Made by a program: the position numbers and the translations under genes. Positions 8,816 through 16,954 of a DNA stretch of 64,000 nt are shown here, piece after piece. Origin of the DNA: CAZLBV01 sp964557845 (GTDB lineage: Bacteria > Acidobacteriota > Aminicenantia > Aminicenantales > Aminicenantaceae); the NCBI GenBank assembly GCA_964557845.1, contig CAZLBV010000215.1, positions 4,425 to 68,424 of the forward strand, in the 5' to 3' direction. The notes beneath the pieces were generated by a model. The model was not told the origin of the DNA and did not search any database. It saw only the letters and a list, made by a program, of their open reading frames with translations. Within the stretch, counting starts at the first letter, position 1; the number at the start of each line of letters is the position of its first letter.

Positions 8816-8844
8816 TTGACTTGTTAGAAATGGGATTCTATACT
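8816..8844 (+). promoter_or_regulatory. Strong sigma-70-like promoter for oadGAB
   Basis: TTGACT at 8816-8821, 17-bp spacer, TATACT at 8839-8844. The first gene of the operon begins at 8970, leaving a leader of about 120 bases. Confidence 0.65.
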
Positions 8845-8969
8845 TGCGTGTATTCCACGACGTGTAATTAATGTGGGAGAAGATGAATTAGGATAGATCA
8901 AAACTGAAATATCATGTTGAAAATATATTATTTCAGGATTTCTTTTCGTCTCGTCAAGGAGATTAATAA

Positions 8970-9182
8970 ATGGGAACAGCAAACTTATTAGTAATATGTT
9001 TATTAGCGATTTTCTGGGTTTTTACCATTTTAGCTGTTTTGGCTCTCCTGATGAGATTGATCATCCTGGTCTTTCCTGAAAAAAGGGGGAAAATAGATGG
9101 GGCTATAATTTCAGCGATAACGGCAGCGGCTTTTTCCGTATTTCCTGGACTGAAAATTACGAAGATAGAGGAGAAAAAATGA
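8970..9182 (+). CDS. oadG: Sodium-pump decarboxylase gamma subunit (OadG-like)
   Basis: A 70-residue protein with one transmembrane helix (about residues 5-33) and a short cytosolic tail with basic residues, the usual shape of OadG. In the known complex the gamma subunit anchors the biotin-carrying alpha subunit to the beta subunit and binds zinc; the C-terminal metal-binding tail is short here. AAGGAG lies upstream of the ATG. The stop codon overlaps the start of the alpha-subunit gene (ATGA at 9179-9182), so the two are coupled. The assignment rests mainly on size, topology and position. Confidence 0.75.
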   Translation: MGTANLLVICLLAIFWVFTILAVLALLMRLIILVFPEKRGKIDGAIISAITAAAFSVFPGLKITKIEEKK

Positions 9183-11035
9183 TATTCACCAAGACAGAAA
9201 AAACCATTCGTGTAATGTTCATGCCTTTTCGGGATGGCCTGCAGAGTTCATTTGGAGGAAAGGTCCGCCTTGCAGATATCCTGCCGGCCATGCAGGCTTC
9301 TGCTGAAGCCGGGATACATCATTTTGAGTTTGGTGGGGGCGCTCGCTTTCAAGCTCCTCTTTTTTATTTAGGAGAAAATCCATTTGAAGATATGAGGAAG
9401 ATGCGTGAAGTGGTAGGTCCTGATGTCGATCTTCAAATCCTGACACGTTCAGTTTCAGGTGTTACTCTTACTACTCAGTCTCCTGAGACACTGAGGATGC
9501 AGGCAGAGTTAATGAAAAACGCCGGGACCACTTGGGACCGTAATTTTGACTATATGAATGATGTAAGAAATCTGATTAATACAGGCCGTCCTATTGTTGA
9601 ATCCGGAATGCATCATCAAGTTGCCATCGCATTGATGGGGATGCCTTTTCATTCGGATAAGGTTCATACCGCGGATTTTTACATAAATATTGGAAAACAG
9701 TTGCTTGACAGTGATCTACATATTGACAGTATTTGTTTAAAGGATGCCAGCGGCACAACTGATCCTAAGACCATATACGATACTGCAGTTGGCCTAAAAA
9801 AACTAATGCCGCCTGAGATGATATTGTGGATGCACACCCATGACACAGCCAGCATGGCAGTCGCCTGTTATATGGCGGCGGTTGCCGGAGGGGCTGATGG
9901 GATTGATCTGTCAGTGCGGCCGATGGCAAGTGGAACAGTTCAGCCTGATGTACGGTCCATGGCTCACGCGTTAAAGGGGACCGGATACAAACTGGATGTA
10001 GATCCCTCAAAAATGAATGAAATAGAGAATATGCTCAGTGAATTGATGAAAGATTATGACTTTAATCCTACCACAACTACACCCGACGCCCGCGTTTTAG
10101 GGTTTCCTATGCCGGGTGGTGCTATCGGGCCCAATGTTCATATGATGGTTAAAGCCGGGATCCTGGATAAATACAGTGATGTCTTAGCAGAGTTCCCAGT
10201 TGTAGTGGAAGCAGGTGGGGCCTGGACTAGCGTAACCCCAGGCAGTCAGCAGTACTGGCTGCAGGCTTTTAATAATGTTCTTTACGGAAGATGGAAGAAG
10301 ATCGATGCCGGTTATGGAAAAGCTGTGCTGGGTTATTTTGGGAAAACTCCCCTTCCTCCTGATCCAGAAGTCGTCAAGATTGCCTCAGAACTATTGGAGA
10401 TGCCTGTTTTTGAAGGTGATCCTTTAGAGGCTGCGCCTAAGAATATCGAACCGGCAAAAAAAGCTTTGGAGGAAAGAAATATACCGGTCACGGATGAGAA
10501 TATATTTTTGGTGATGGCTGCGATGGTTCCCGGAAAGAAAATGGAGCTTAATGAGGGAATTCGGCTTTTGACTGGAAAGGCCAAGATAGATATTCCGCTT
10601 AAAGAAAAAGAGGAACCAAAAGCTGAAACTCAGCCTCCTGCTCCTTCTACAGCAGTTCAACCGATCACAAGTGGTCCGGTAACATCACGTTGCACTGTTA
10701 CGGAGAATAATATTTCCCGTGTGTTTACAGTGATACTGGAACCAATTAACGCCCCTCAGACTAATCAGGCAACTTCTGTGTCTCCTTCTCCCAATGAATC
10801 TTTGGATACAGTGGCTGGAACCTCTGTTTATTCCACCTTTGCTGGTACCGTAGAAGTTGTTGATATTAAAGTCAAAATAGGTGATGCGGTAACCAAAGGC
10901 CAGGTGGTGGCTAATGTGGAAGCCATGAAGGCTACCCATGACATTGTGGCTCCCAAAGATGGAAAAGTTACGGCCATACATGTGAAAGTCGGGGATGAGG
11001 TAGATTCCACCAAACCCATCCTGACTCTTTCATAA
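9179..11035 (+). CDS. oadA: Biotin-dependent decarboxylase alpha subunit (oxaloacetate decarboxylase type)
   Basis: A 618-residue carboxyltransferase plus biotin carrier. The TIM-barrel half begins with FRDGLQSS (metal ligand Asp19) and shows LKDASG (Lys188, the carboxylated lysine position) and MHTHDT (His219, His221), the metal-binding triad of OadA and pyruvate carboxylase. A conserved PycB/OadA domain follows, then a Pro/Ala-rich linker around 470-500 and a biotinyl domain with EAMKAT (biotin lysine 584). The protein transfers CO2 from oxaloacetate to biotin; the membrane beta subunit then decarboxylates biotin and exports Na+. Several otherwise fixed residues differ from textbook OadA (ASGTT in place of MAGLL), so the substrate could be a related 2-oxoacid. 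Confidence 0.88.
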   Translation: MIFTKTEKTIRVMFMPFRDGLQSSFGGKVRLADILPAMQASAEAGIHHFEFGGGARFQAPLFYLGENPFEDMRKMREVVGPDVDLQILTRSVSGVTLTTQSPETLRMQAELMKNAGTTWDRNFDYMNDVRNLINTGRPIVESGMHHQVAIALMGMPFHSDKVHTADFYINIGKQLLDSDLHIDSICLKDASGTTDPKTIYDTAVGLKKLMPPEMILWMHTHDTASMAVACYMAAVAGGADGIDLSVRPMASGTVQPDVRSMAHALKGTGYKLDVDPSKMNEIENMLSELMKDYDFNPTTTTPDARVLGFPMPGGAIGPNVHMMVKAGILDKYSDVLAEFPVVVEAGGAWTSVTPGSQQYWLQAFNNVLYGRWKKIDAGYGKAVLGYFGKTPLPPDPEVVKIASELLEMPVFEGDPLEAAPKNIEPAKKALEERNIPVTDENIFLVMAAMVPGKKMELNEGIRLLTGKAKIDIPLKEKEEPKAETQPPAPSTAVQPITSGPVTSRCTVTENNISRVFTVILEPINAPQTNQATSVSPSPNESLDTVAGTSVYSTFAGTVEVVDIKVKIGDAVTKGQVVANVEAMKATHDIVAPKDGKVTAIHVKVGDEVDSTKPILTLS

Positions 11036-11047
11036 AGGGCTGCGATC

Positions 11048-12175
11048 ATGAATGCCGTCGCTAAACTATTACAGCAGTCGGGATTTGCCAATCTTAGTTG
11101 GGGAAATTGGGTTATGTATCTGGTGGGAGGAATTCTTATCTATTTAGCCATAACCAAAAAATATGAACCGTTACTTTTAATCCCCATTGGTTTCGGGACG
11201 GTTCTAGCCAATCTTCCTTTAGCTGAAATGGGTGCTTATGATGATGGTATTATAGCCCTTATTTACAATCAGGGTATACGGACAGAATTGCTTCCGCCTA
11301 TAATCTTTTTGGGAGTGGGCGTGCTGACGGATTTCCGGCCTTTATTAGGAAGACCTTTAACCTTTCTTTTAGGAGCATCGGCTCAATTAGGTATTTTTGT
11401 GGCTGCCCTGGGAGCTGCTTATCTTCTTGATTTTAACTTCAAGGAAGCGGCCTCCATTGGAATTATCGGTGGAGCAGACGGCCCTACATCAATTTTTCTC
11501 TCGAGCCAGCTAGCACCTCATCTCCTTGGACCTATTGCCGTAGCCGCTTACAGCTATATGTCTTTGGTGCCTATTATCCAGCCTCCCATAATCCGCATAC
11601 TTACGACCAGAAAAGAGCGGGAGATCGATATGCCCCAGGCTATTCCAGTATCCAAGACTGCGGTCATTTTATTCCCAATCATTACCGGGATTGTAGCTTC
11701 CCTGGCCATTCCTTCCAGTGCGCCTCTGATCGGAATGTTGATGTTTGGTAATCTTATACGGGAGTGCGGAGTTACCGAACGCCTGAAAAAAACTGCCGGT
11801 GGAGCCTTGATCGATATAGTGACTATTTTTTTGGGAATCGCAGTGGGAGCAACTATGGATGCCGGCCATTTTTTAAATCTCAAGACTCTTTATATACTTT
11901 TATTAGGCGCTATTGCATTTTCCTTCAGTACAGCAGGGGGAGTGGTTTTCGCGAAAATAATCAATATCTTTTTAACCAAAGACAAAAAGATCAATCCCTG
12001 CATTGGTGCAGCCGGGGTGTCGGCTGTCCCCATGGCTGCCCGGGTTGTGCAGCAGTTTGTTTCAAAACATACAGATGGGAAAGTTAACCCTTTGATGCCT
12101 GCTATGGGACCGAATGTAGCCGGGGTTATCGGATCAGCCATAGCTGCAGGAGTTTTTCTCACATTTCTTGGCTAA
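11048..12175 (+). CDS. oadB: Sodium ion-translocating decarboxylase beta subunit (OadB)
   Basis: A 375-residue polytopic inner-membrane protein matching OadB/GcdB/MmdB in length. It has repeated hydrophobic helices and the hallmark GIIGGADGPTSIFLSSQLA segment carrying the conserved aspartate that takes part in Na+ and proton transfer, and a second conserved region near the C-terminus (PCIGAAGVSAVPMAARV, PAMGPNVAGVIGSAIAAG). It couples carboxybiotin decarboxylation to Na+ export. The gene begins 12 bases after oadA, with only a weak ribosome site, so it is translated as part of the oadGAB operon. Confidence 0.95.
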   Translation: MNAVAKLLQQSGFANLSWGNWVMYLVGGILIYLAITKKYEPLLLIPIGFGTVLANLPLAEMGAYDDGIIALIYNQGIRTELLPPIIFLGVGVLTDFRPLLGRPLTFLLGASAQLGIFVAALGAAYLLDFNFKEAASIGIIGGADGPTSIFLSSQLAPHLLGPIAVAAYSYMSLVPIIQPPIIRILTTRKEREIDMPQAIPVSKTAVILFPIITGIVASLAIPSSAPLIGMLMFGNLIRECGVTERLKKTAGGALIDIVTIFLGIAVGATMDAGHFLNLKTLYILLLGAIAFSFSTAGGVVFAKIINIFLTKDKKINPCIGAAGVSAVPMAARVVQQFVSKHTDGKVNPLMPAMGPNVAGVIGSAIAAGVFLTFLG

Positions 12176-12177
12176 AA

Positions 12178-12197
12178 TTCTGGTGATGTCACCAGAA
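12178..12197. repeat. Perfect 9-bp inverted repeat with two-base centre
   Basis: TTCTGGTGA and TCACCAGAA flank a TG centre immediately after the oadB stop. There is no T-run on the plus side, so it is either a termination or processing hairpin without a U tract, or an operator for the next operon. A TATAAT at 12236-12241 downstream may be the -10 of that operon. Confidence 0.6.
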
Positions 12198-12297
12198 CAA
12201 GAGGGATTCTTAATAATTTTTAACCATTCTATCTTTATAATATATTAATATATAGTACAATAATAAAGAGCTAAAAATTAAAAAGAGGAAGGAAGGC

Positions 12298-12723
12298 ATG
12301 AAAAAATTTTGGCGCTGTCATGTGTGCAATGACATTCATTATGGAGTAAGGCCGCCTGAGATCTGCCCGACCTGTATGGTAAAAGATGCTTATGTTGAAA
12401 TATCTTCCCAGGAAGCGAAAAAGATAATAGGCCCGGCTGAAACAACTTTAGACAAGGGGAAATTCAGGGCTGCTATAGAACAGCTTTCTGAAAAAAGAGA
12501 ATTCCAAGTCAATCCCGACAATGAAAAGGTTACTCAACTGATTGAAGGAGTCTTTAGTAATGAGAAAAATCAAGAATTAAAATATTGTCCCTGCAGAATG
12601 ATCGAAAAGGATTTTGAAAAGGATCTTCAGTTGATCTGCCCGTGCAATTTTCTTATCCATGAAACCTATAAAAATAAAGATGAGGGGGAATGCTGGTGTG
12701 GCTTATTTAAAAAAAGGAGTTAA
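12298..12723 (+). CDS. Rubredoxin-like / ferredoxin:thioredoxin reductase catalytic-domain fusion
   Basis: A 141-residue two-domain redox protein. Residues 1-30 hold a rubredoxin-type iron site (Cys7, Cys10, Cys23, Cys26). Residues about 50-141 carry the FTR catalytic signature of three Cys-x-Cys pairs: CPC (97, 99), CPC (114, 116) and CWC (132, 134). In plant-type FTR these hold a 4Fe-4S cluster next to an active disulfide and reduce thioredoxin one electron at a time. Here the histidine of the usual CHC is Trp133, and the spacing between the last two pairs (15 residues) is longer than the plant form as I recall it. Ribosome site GGAAGG precedes the ATG. The next gene, three bases on, encodes a thioredoxin-like partner. 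Confidence 0.85.
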   Translation: MKKFWRCHVCNDIHYGVRPPEICPTCMVKDAYVEISSQEAKKIIGPAETTLDKGKFRAAIEQLSEKREFQVNPDNEKVTQLIEGVFSNEKNQELKYCPCRMIEKDFEKDLQLICPCNFLIHETYKNKDEGECWCGLFKKRS

Positions 12724-12725
12724 AT

Positions 12726-13004
12726 ATGAGTACATTGATCATGTTTCATGGTAAGGAGTGTCCCCACTGCGCAAAAATGAGGCCGTTAGTCGATAAATTG
12801 GACAAAGAGGAAGGCATAAAGATAGAAAAATTAGAAGTATGGCACGACGAAAAAAATGCGGATAAGATGCGTTCCTATCGAGATGTTATAACCGCAAAAT
12901 GCGGGGGTCAGCTTAGGGTCCCGACTTTTTTAAATACGGAAACCAATGATGTTTTCTGTGGTGAAGTCGAATATGACGAGCTGAAAGCCTGGGCCAAAAA
13001 ATAA
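12726..13004 (+). CDS. Thioredoxin/glutaredoxin-like protein with CPHC active site
   Basis: A 92-residue thioredoxin-fold protein. The active site CPHC is at residues 12-15, the beta-alpha-beta start is MFHGKECPHCAKM, and the cis-proline region is RVPTF near residue 66. An extra Cys lies shortly before it in AKCGG. It should be the disulfide substrate of the FTR-type protein encoded just before it, with GGAG six bases ahead of the start. Together they would form a dedicated electron path from ferredoxin or rubredoxin to protein dithiols; the targets are unknown, although the 2-oxoacid dehydrogenase genes follow in the same direction. Confidence 0.85.
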   Translation: MSTLIMFHGKECPHCAKMRPLVDKLDKEEGIKIEKLEVWHDEKNADKMRSYRDVITAKCGGQLRVPTFLNTETNDVFCGEVEYDELKAWAKK

Positions 13005-13053
13005 AGATTTTTGGCAGGGATCTTCAGATAAATTAAGTTCTGGAGGAAATTTT

Positions 13054-14124
13054 ATGCCTGTTTCACATGAGACTAAAAATATGTTTCGGATCATGGATGA
13101 TGAAGGCAGGGTAATCGAAAAAAAGGATCCCGAACTATCAAAATCCCAGCTTGAAAATATTTACCTCTATATGATTACAACCAGGCTGGTTGATGTTAAG
13201 TCTCTGAAACTTCAACGTCAAGGGCGGCTTGGTACCTTTGCTCAAAGCCTGGGGCATGAGGCCTGTCAGGTGGGATCAGCCTTGGCCCTTACGAAGGAAG
13301 ATTGGTTTTTTCCCTATTTCCGTGACCTGGGCGCTTACGTTACTTTAGGGCTGCCGCTTGACTTATATTTTGTTTACTGGATGGGTAATGAGAGGGGTAT
13401 GTCGATACCACCAGAATTAAATATATTTCCTCTTGCTGTGCCGGTGGCTTCTCAAATCCCCCATGCTGTGGGTGCTGCCATGGCAGCTAAAATAAAAGGT
13501 GATAAGCGTGTATTTTTAACCACGTTTGGAGATGGCGCCACCTCAGAGGGAGATTTTCATGAAGCTTTGAATTTTGCCGGTGTTTATAAAACTCCTAATG
13601 TGTTTGTATGCTTTAACAATCAGTACGCCATTTCCCTTCCCAGAGACAAACAGACCGCTTCGAAAACCCTGGCAGAAAAAGCTGAGGCATACGGTTTTTC
13701 AGGCCGATTAGTCGATGGAAACGATGTGTTGGCTGTGTATGTTTCCACCAAACAAGCATTGGACAAGGCTAGAAAAGGCGGAGGACCTTCGATGATCGAA
13801 GCCTTTACATACAGGATGAGCGACCATACAACTTCTGATGATGCCACCAAATACCGCTCAGAAAAGGAAACCAAAATATGGGAAAAAAGAGACCCGGTTT
13901 TAAGATTTAAAAAGTATCTTCAAAACAAAAAAATATGGAACAACCAATTTGAGGAAAGGATAACCAGAAAAGCAAATGAAAACATAGAAAAAGCAGTAAA
14001 ACAGGCAGAAGCGATGCCTCAGCCCAAAATAGAAGATCTGTTTGAATATACCTATAAAGCAATGCCTTCCCACCTGAAAGAGCAGTTGAATGAGCTTAAG
14101 ATATTCCTAAAGGAGAAAAAGTGA
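13054..14124 (+). CDS. pdhA: 2-oxoacid (pyruvate/branched-chain) dehydrogenase E1 alpha subunit
   Basis: A 356-residue thiamin-diphosphate subunit of an alpha2beta2 E1. The ThDP motif starts at GDGATSEGDFHEALNFAG and ends with CFNNQYAIS. SLGHEACQVGSALAL and YFRDLGAYVTLGLP are typical of E1 alpha, and the phosphorylation-loop region TYRMSDHTTSDD is kept. E1 decarboxylates a 2-oxoacid and passes the acyl group to the E2 lipoyl arm. Pyruvate and branched-chain 2-oxoacids are both possible; the sequence does not settle it. A strong GGAGGAAA site precedes the ATG, 49 bases after the thioredoxin gene. Confidence 0.92.
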   Translation: MPVSHETKNMFRIMDDEGRVIEKKDPELSKSQLENIYLYMITTRLVDVKSLKLQRQGRLGTFAQSLGHEACQVGSALALTKEDWFFPYFRDLGAYVTLGLPLDLYFVYWMGNERGMSIPPELNIFPLAVPVASQIPHAVGAAMAAKIKGDKRVFLTTFGDGATSEGDFHEALNFAGVYKTPNVFVCFNNQYAISLPRDKQTASKTLAEKAEAYGFSGRLVDGNDVLAVYVSTKQALDKARKGGGPSMIEAFTYRMSDHTTSDDATKYRSEKETKIWEKRDPVLRFKKYLQNKKIWNNQFEERITRKANENIEKAVKQAEAMPQPKIEDLFEYTYKAMPSHLKEQLNELKIFLKEKK

Positions 14125-15098
14125 TGAAGTTGAATATGGTACAGGCTTTAAATCTGACCCTTGTAGAGGAGATGGAGAAGAATTCCGATGTTGTGATATT
14201 AGGCGAAGATGTGGGGATTGATGGAGGGGTTTTCCGGGTTACAGATGGCTTGATAGAAAAATTTGGTCCTGAAAGAGTCATAGATACTCCTTTGGCTGAA
14301 TCGGCCATGATCGGGGCTGCTATTGGAATGGCGGCATATGGCCTGCGGCCGATTGCCGAGATTCAATTTATGGGATTTGTATATGAAGCTTATCATCAAA
14401 TAGTGGATCATGCTGCCCGGTTGAGAAACCGTACCAGAGGAAGATATTTTGTGCCCATGGTGATCAGGATGCCCTATGGAGCCGGAGTTAAAGCCCTCGA
14501 ACATCATTCGGAAAGTACGGAAGCGATTTTCTGTCACATTCCCGGCCTGAAGGTGGTAGTGCCTGCAACACCCCATGATGCACGAGGCCTTTTAATCTCA
14601 GCTGTCCGGGATGATGATCCGGTCATATTCCTTGAACCCAAAAGGCTTTACCGAGCCGGAAAACAGGAAATTCCTGATGAGCCAGAAGAGATTCCATTGG
14701 GTAAAGCCAAAATCCAAAGGGAAGGTGAGGATATTACTATAATTGTATGGGGCGCCATGGTGCCGGTTGCGGAAGCTGCTGCTGAACAGGTAGAAAAAAA
14801 GGGTATTTTTCCCGAGGTCATAGATCTTCGGACACTAAGCCCCATGGATTCAGCCGCCGTAGTGGATTCAGTGAAAAAGACCGGCAGAGCTCTAATCGTC
14901 CATGAAGCCCCGCGAACCTGTGGTCTGGGTGCAGAGATCGCCGCACTTATCGGCGAAAAGGCGCTCCTTCATTTGAAGGCCCCGGTACTGAGGGTTACTG
15001 GTCAGGATATCACAGTTCCTCTGGCTAAAAGTGAACACTATTATTATCCCTCTCCTGAGAGGGTGATTTTTGCTATAAACAAGATCATGGAGTGGTAA
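14124..15098 (+). CDS. pdhB: 2-oxoacid dehydrogenase E1 beta subunit
   Basis: A 324-residue E1 beta subunit. Family segments include MVQALNLTL at the N-terminus, GEDVGIDGGVFRVTDGL, TPLAESAMIGAAIGMA, RMPYGAGVKALEHHSE, PKRLYRAGKQEIP and VIDLRTLSPMD. The ATG at 14124 overlaps the E1 alpha stop codon (TGATG) and has AGGAG eight bases upstream; a GTG three bases earlier is less likely. The start overlap implies coupled translation and equal subunit amounts. Confidence 0.93.
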   Translation: MKLNMVQALNLTLVEEMEKNSDVVILGEDVGIDGGVFRVTDGLIEKFGPERVIDTPLAESAMIGAAIGMAAYGLRPIAEIQFMGFVYEAYHQIVDHAARLRNRTRGRYFVPMVIRMPYGAGVKALEHHSESTEAIFCHIPGLKVVVPATPHDARGLLISAVRDDDPVIFLEPKRLYRAGKQEIPDEPEEIPLGKAKIQREGEDITIIVWGAMVPVAEAAAEQVEKKGIFPEVIDLRTLSPMDSAAVVDSVKKTGRALIVHEAPRTCGLGAEIAALIGEKALLHLKAPVLRVTGQDITVPLAKSEHYYYPSPERVIFAINKIMEW

Positions 15099-15099
15099 C

Positions 15100-16338
15100 A
15101 TGGCAAAGCAATTTAAATTTCCGGATGTTGGGGAAGGTATAACCGAGGGAGAAATTGTAAAATGGCGGGTAAAAGAAGGTGATGAGGTCGAGGAAGATCA
15201 GACTTTGGCCGATATAGAAACAGACAAAGCGGTAGTTGAAGTTCCATCTCCCTATTCTGGTACAGTACTCAAGCTTCATTTTAAAGAGGATGATATTGTG
15301 AAAGTGGGAGAACCTCTGGTAACCATAGGTGAGAAAGGGGAAGATCCGGAAAAGGTTACAACAGAAGAGATTCCTGAGGAGGAAGAGACCACAGCGCCTT
15401 CGGTTGTTGGCGATATAAAGGAAAGCAAAAGAGAGATCATCGATATCCTGGCTACTCCAAAAGTGAGAAAACTGGCCCTGGATTTAAAAGTCGATATCAA
15501 GGATGTACACGGCACAGGAAAATACGAGAGGATAACCGAAGAAGACGTTAAAAAGGCGGCCGCTGGTGAAAAAAAGAAATCACCAGATAAACCTGCGGTT
15601 AAAATTAAGTCAAATTATGATTTTTACGGGACTCTGAAAAGGATCCCCCTGCGAGGGGTGAGGAGGGCAACTGCCAAAAAAATGGCGGAATCTGTCTCTC
15701 ATGCCGCCCATGTAACTCACTGTGATGAAGCAAATGCAGAAAAGTTGGTGCATATCAGGGAAACGATGAAATCGGAAGCAGAGAAAGAGAATATTAAATT
15801 AACCTACCTTCCTTTTATAGTTAAAGCTTTAATAGCTGCTCTTAAAAAACACCCTGTTTTAAATGCGACACTGGAAGAAGATACCGAAGAGATCGTGATC
15901 AAGCAATACTACAATATTGGTATAGCAGTGGATGTTCCTGAGGGACTCATTGTTCCGGTAATTAAATATGCGGAACAAAAAGACCTATTCGCTTTGGCAG
16001 AGGAGATTCAACAACTGGCTGAGAATGCCAAGGCCAGAACATTGGATCTGGCAGATTTAAAGGGAGGGACCTTTTCCATAACCAATGTCGGTTTACTGGG
16101 AGGGGAATTCGCTACGCCGATTATAAACTATCCTGAGGTCGCGATCCTGGCTACTATGAAAATAGCGGACAGAGTCCGGATGGTTGATGGTGAGATAAAG
16201 ATCGTAAAAACACTGCCCCTCTGTCTATCCTTTGACCATAGGGTGATAGACGGAGCTGAAGCAGCCCGGTTCATGAATGATCTTATTCAGCTTTTGGAGG
16301 ATCCGAATCAGATCTTGAAGGGAGAAGAACGTTCTTAA
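15100..16338 (+). CDS. pdhC: Dihydrolipoyl acyltransferase E2 component
   Basis: A 412-residue E2 core protein. Residues 1-78 are one lipoyl domain with the lipoylated lysine at ETDKAVVEV (Lys43). An acidic/Ala-Pro linker follows, then a peripheral subunit-binding domain near 110-150 (ATPKVRKLALDL, DVHGTGKYERITEEDV), and the catalytic acyltransferase domain with the active-site SFDHRVIDG (His380, Asp384). It starts one base after the E1 beta stop. No E3 gene follows; the only dihydrolipoyl dehydrogenase in the window lies at 56615-57976. No lipoate synthase or ligase is nearby. Confidence 0.95.
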   Translation: MAKQFKFPDVGEGITEGEIVKWRVKEGDEVEEDQTLADIETDKAVVEVPSPYSGTVLKLHFKEDDIVKVGEPLVTIGEKGEDPEKVTTEEIPEEEETTAPSVVGDIKESKREIIDILATPKVRKLALDLKVDIKDVHGTGKYERITEEDVKKAAAGEKKKSPDKPAVKIKSNYDFYGTLKRIPLRGVRRATAKKMAESVSHAAHVTHCDEANAEKLVHIRETMKSEAEKENIKLTYLPFIVKALIAALKKHPVLNATLEEDTEEIVIKQYYNIGIAVDVPEGLIVPVIKYAEQKDLFALAEEIQQLAENAKARTLDLADLKGGTFSITNVGLLGGEFATPIINYPEVAILATMKIADRVRMVDGEIKIVKTLPLCLSFDHRVIDGAEAARFMNDLIQLLEDPNQILKGEERS

Positions 16339-16434
16339 AACAGTCAGTTTGAACCGGCTGGTATTAATCTATAGATCACCTTAACATGTACCCAATTAAT
16401 ATTAGAATCTCCATTTAATGGGATGTTGTGATCC

Positions 16435-16452
16435 TTGATATTTCAATATCAA
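16435..16452. repeat. Perfect 8-bp inverted repeat with two-base centre
   Basis: TTGATATT and AATATCAA flank TC, an 18-bp operator-like palindrome between the E2 gene and the next small membrane protein gene. It is too AT-rich for an efficient terminator stem, so a protein-binding site is the better reading. Confidence 0.45.
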
Positions 16453-16504
16453 ATGGACATTGAAAAGGACAAACCGACATGATAATATTTCGGCTAAAGA
16501 AAAT

Positions 16505-16948
16505 ATGTTTTTAAGAAAAAGATACTATTGGATTTTTTATCTCTTGCTCATACTGGGTATTACATTTATTTTTCTGAGTAATAACTATTTACTAAACAGG
16601 ACGGTCAGAGAAATATCAATGAGACTGGTCCAGATTGAGATTTTATCAAGTAAAACTGCTGTGGATTATAAAGTGTCATTTTATAAGGATCACTATGAAG
16701 TGAAAGTCTATAACAATATTAATGATCTGTGGGAGATATACACACGAGATTTTTATCCTAAAGGTATCATTACAGATTCTCTGCCAGTAGAGTTCTACTT
16801 TTCAAGAGGAAGATTCAGAGAGTATCAATTTAAAGACAGAAATAGAAAAACTCCTAAATCAATGATTCTCTATTTTTCTTATAAGGGGAGTGAAAAGAAA
16901 AGAGCGCTTATATTTTTCAAGGATAATGACTGGAAAGTTTTAGGTTAG
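16505..16948 (+). CDS. Hypothetical single-pass membrane protein
   Basis: A protein of 147 residues from ATG 16505 (an in-frame TTG at 16460 would give 162). It begins with a basic segment and one hydrophobic helix (about residues 7-25), followed by a soluble extracytoplasmic part rich in aromatic and charged residues. The overall shape resembles a pseudopilin or a small signal-anchored protein, but no prepilin peptidase site (Gly-Phe/Glu) is present and I do not recognise the family. It is six bases upstream of a GT-C membrane glycosyltransferase-like gene, so a role linked to that enzyme is plausible. Confidence 0.55.
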   Translation: MFLRKRYYWIFYLLLILGITFIFLSNNYLLNRTVREISMRLVQIEILSSKTAVDYKVSFYKDHYEVKVYNNINDLWEIYTRDFYPKGIITDSLPVEFYFSRGRFREYQFKDRNRKTPKSMILYFSYKGSEKKRALIFFKDNDWKVLG

Positions 16949-16954
16949 ATTTAC

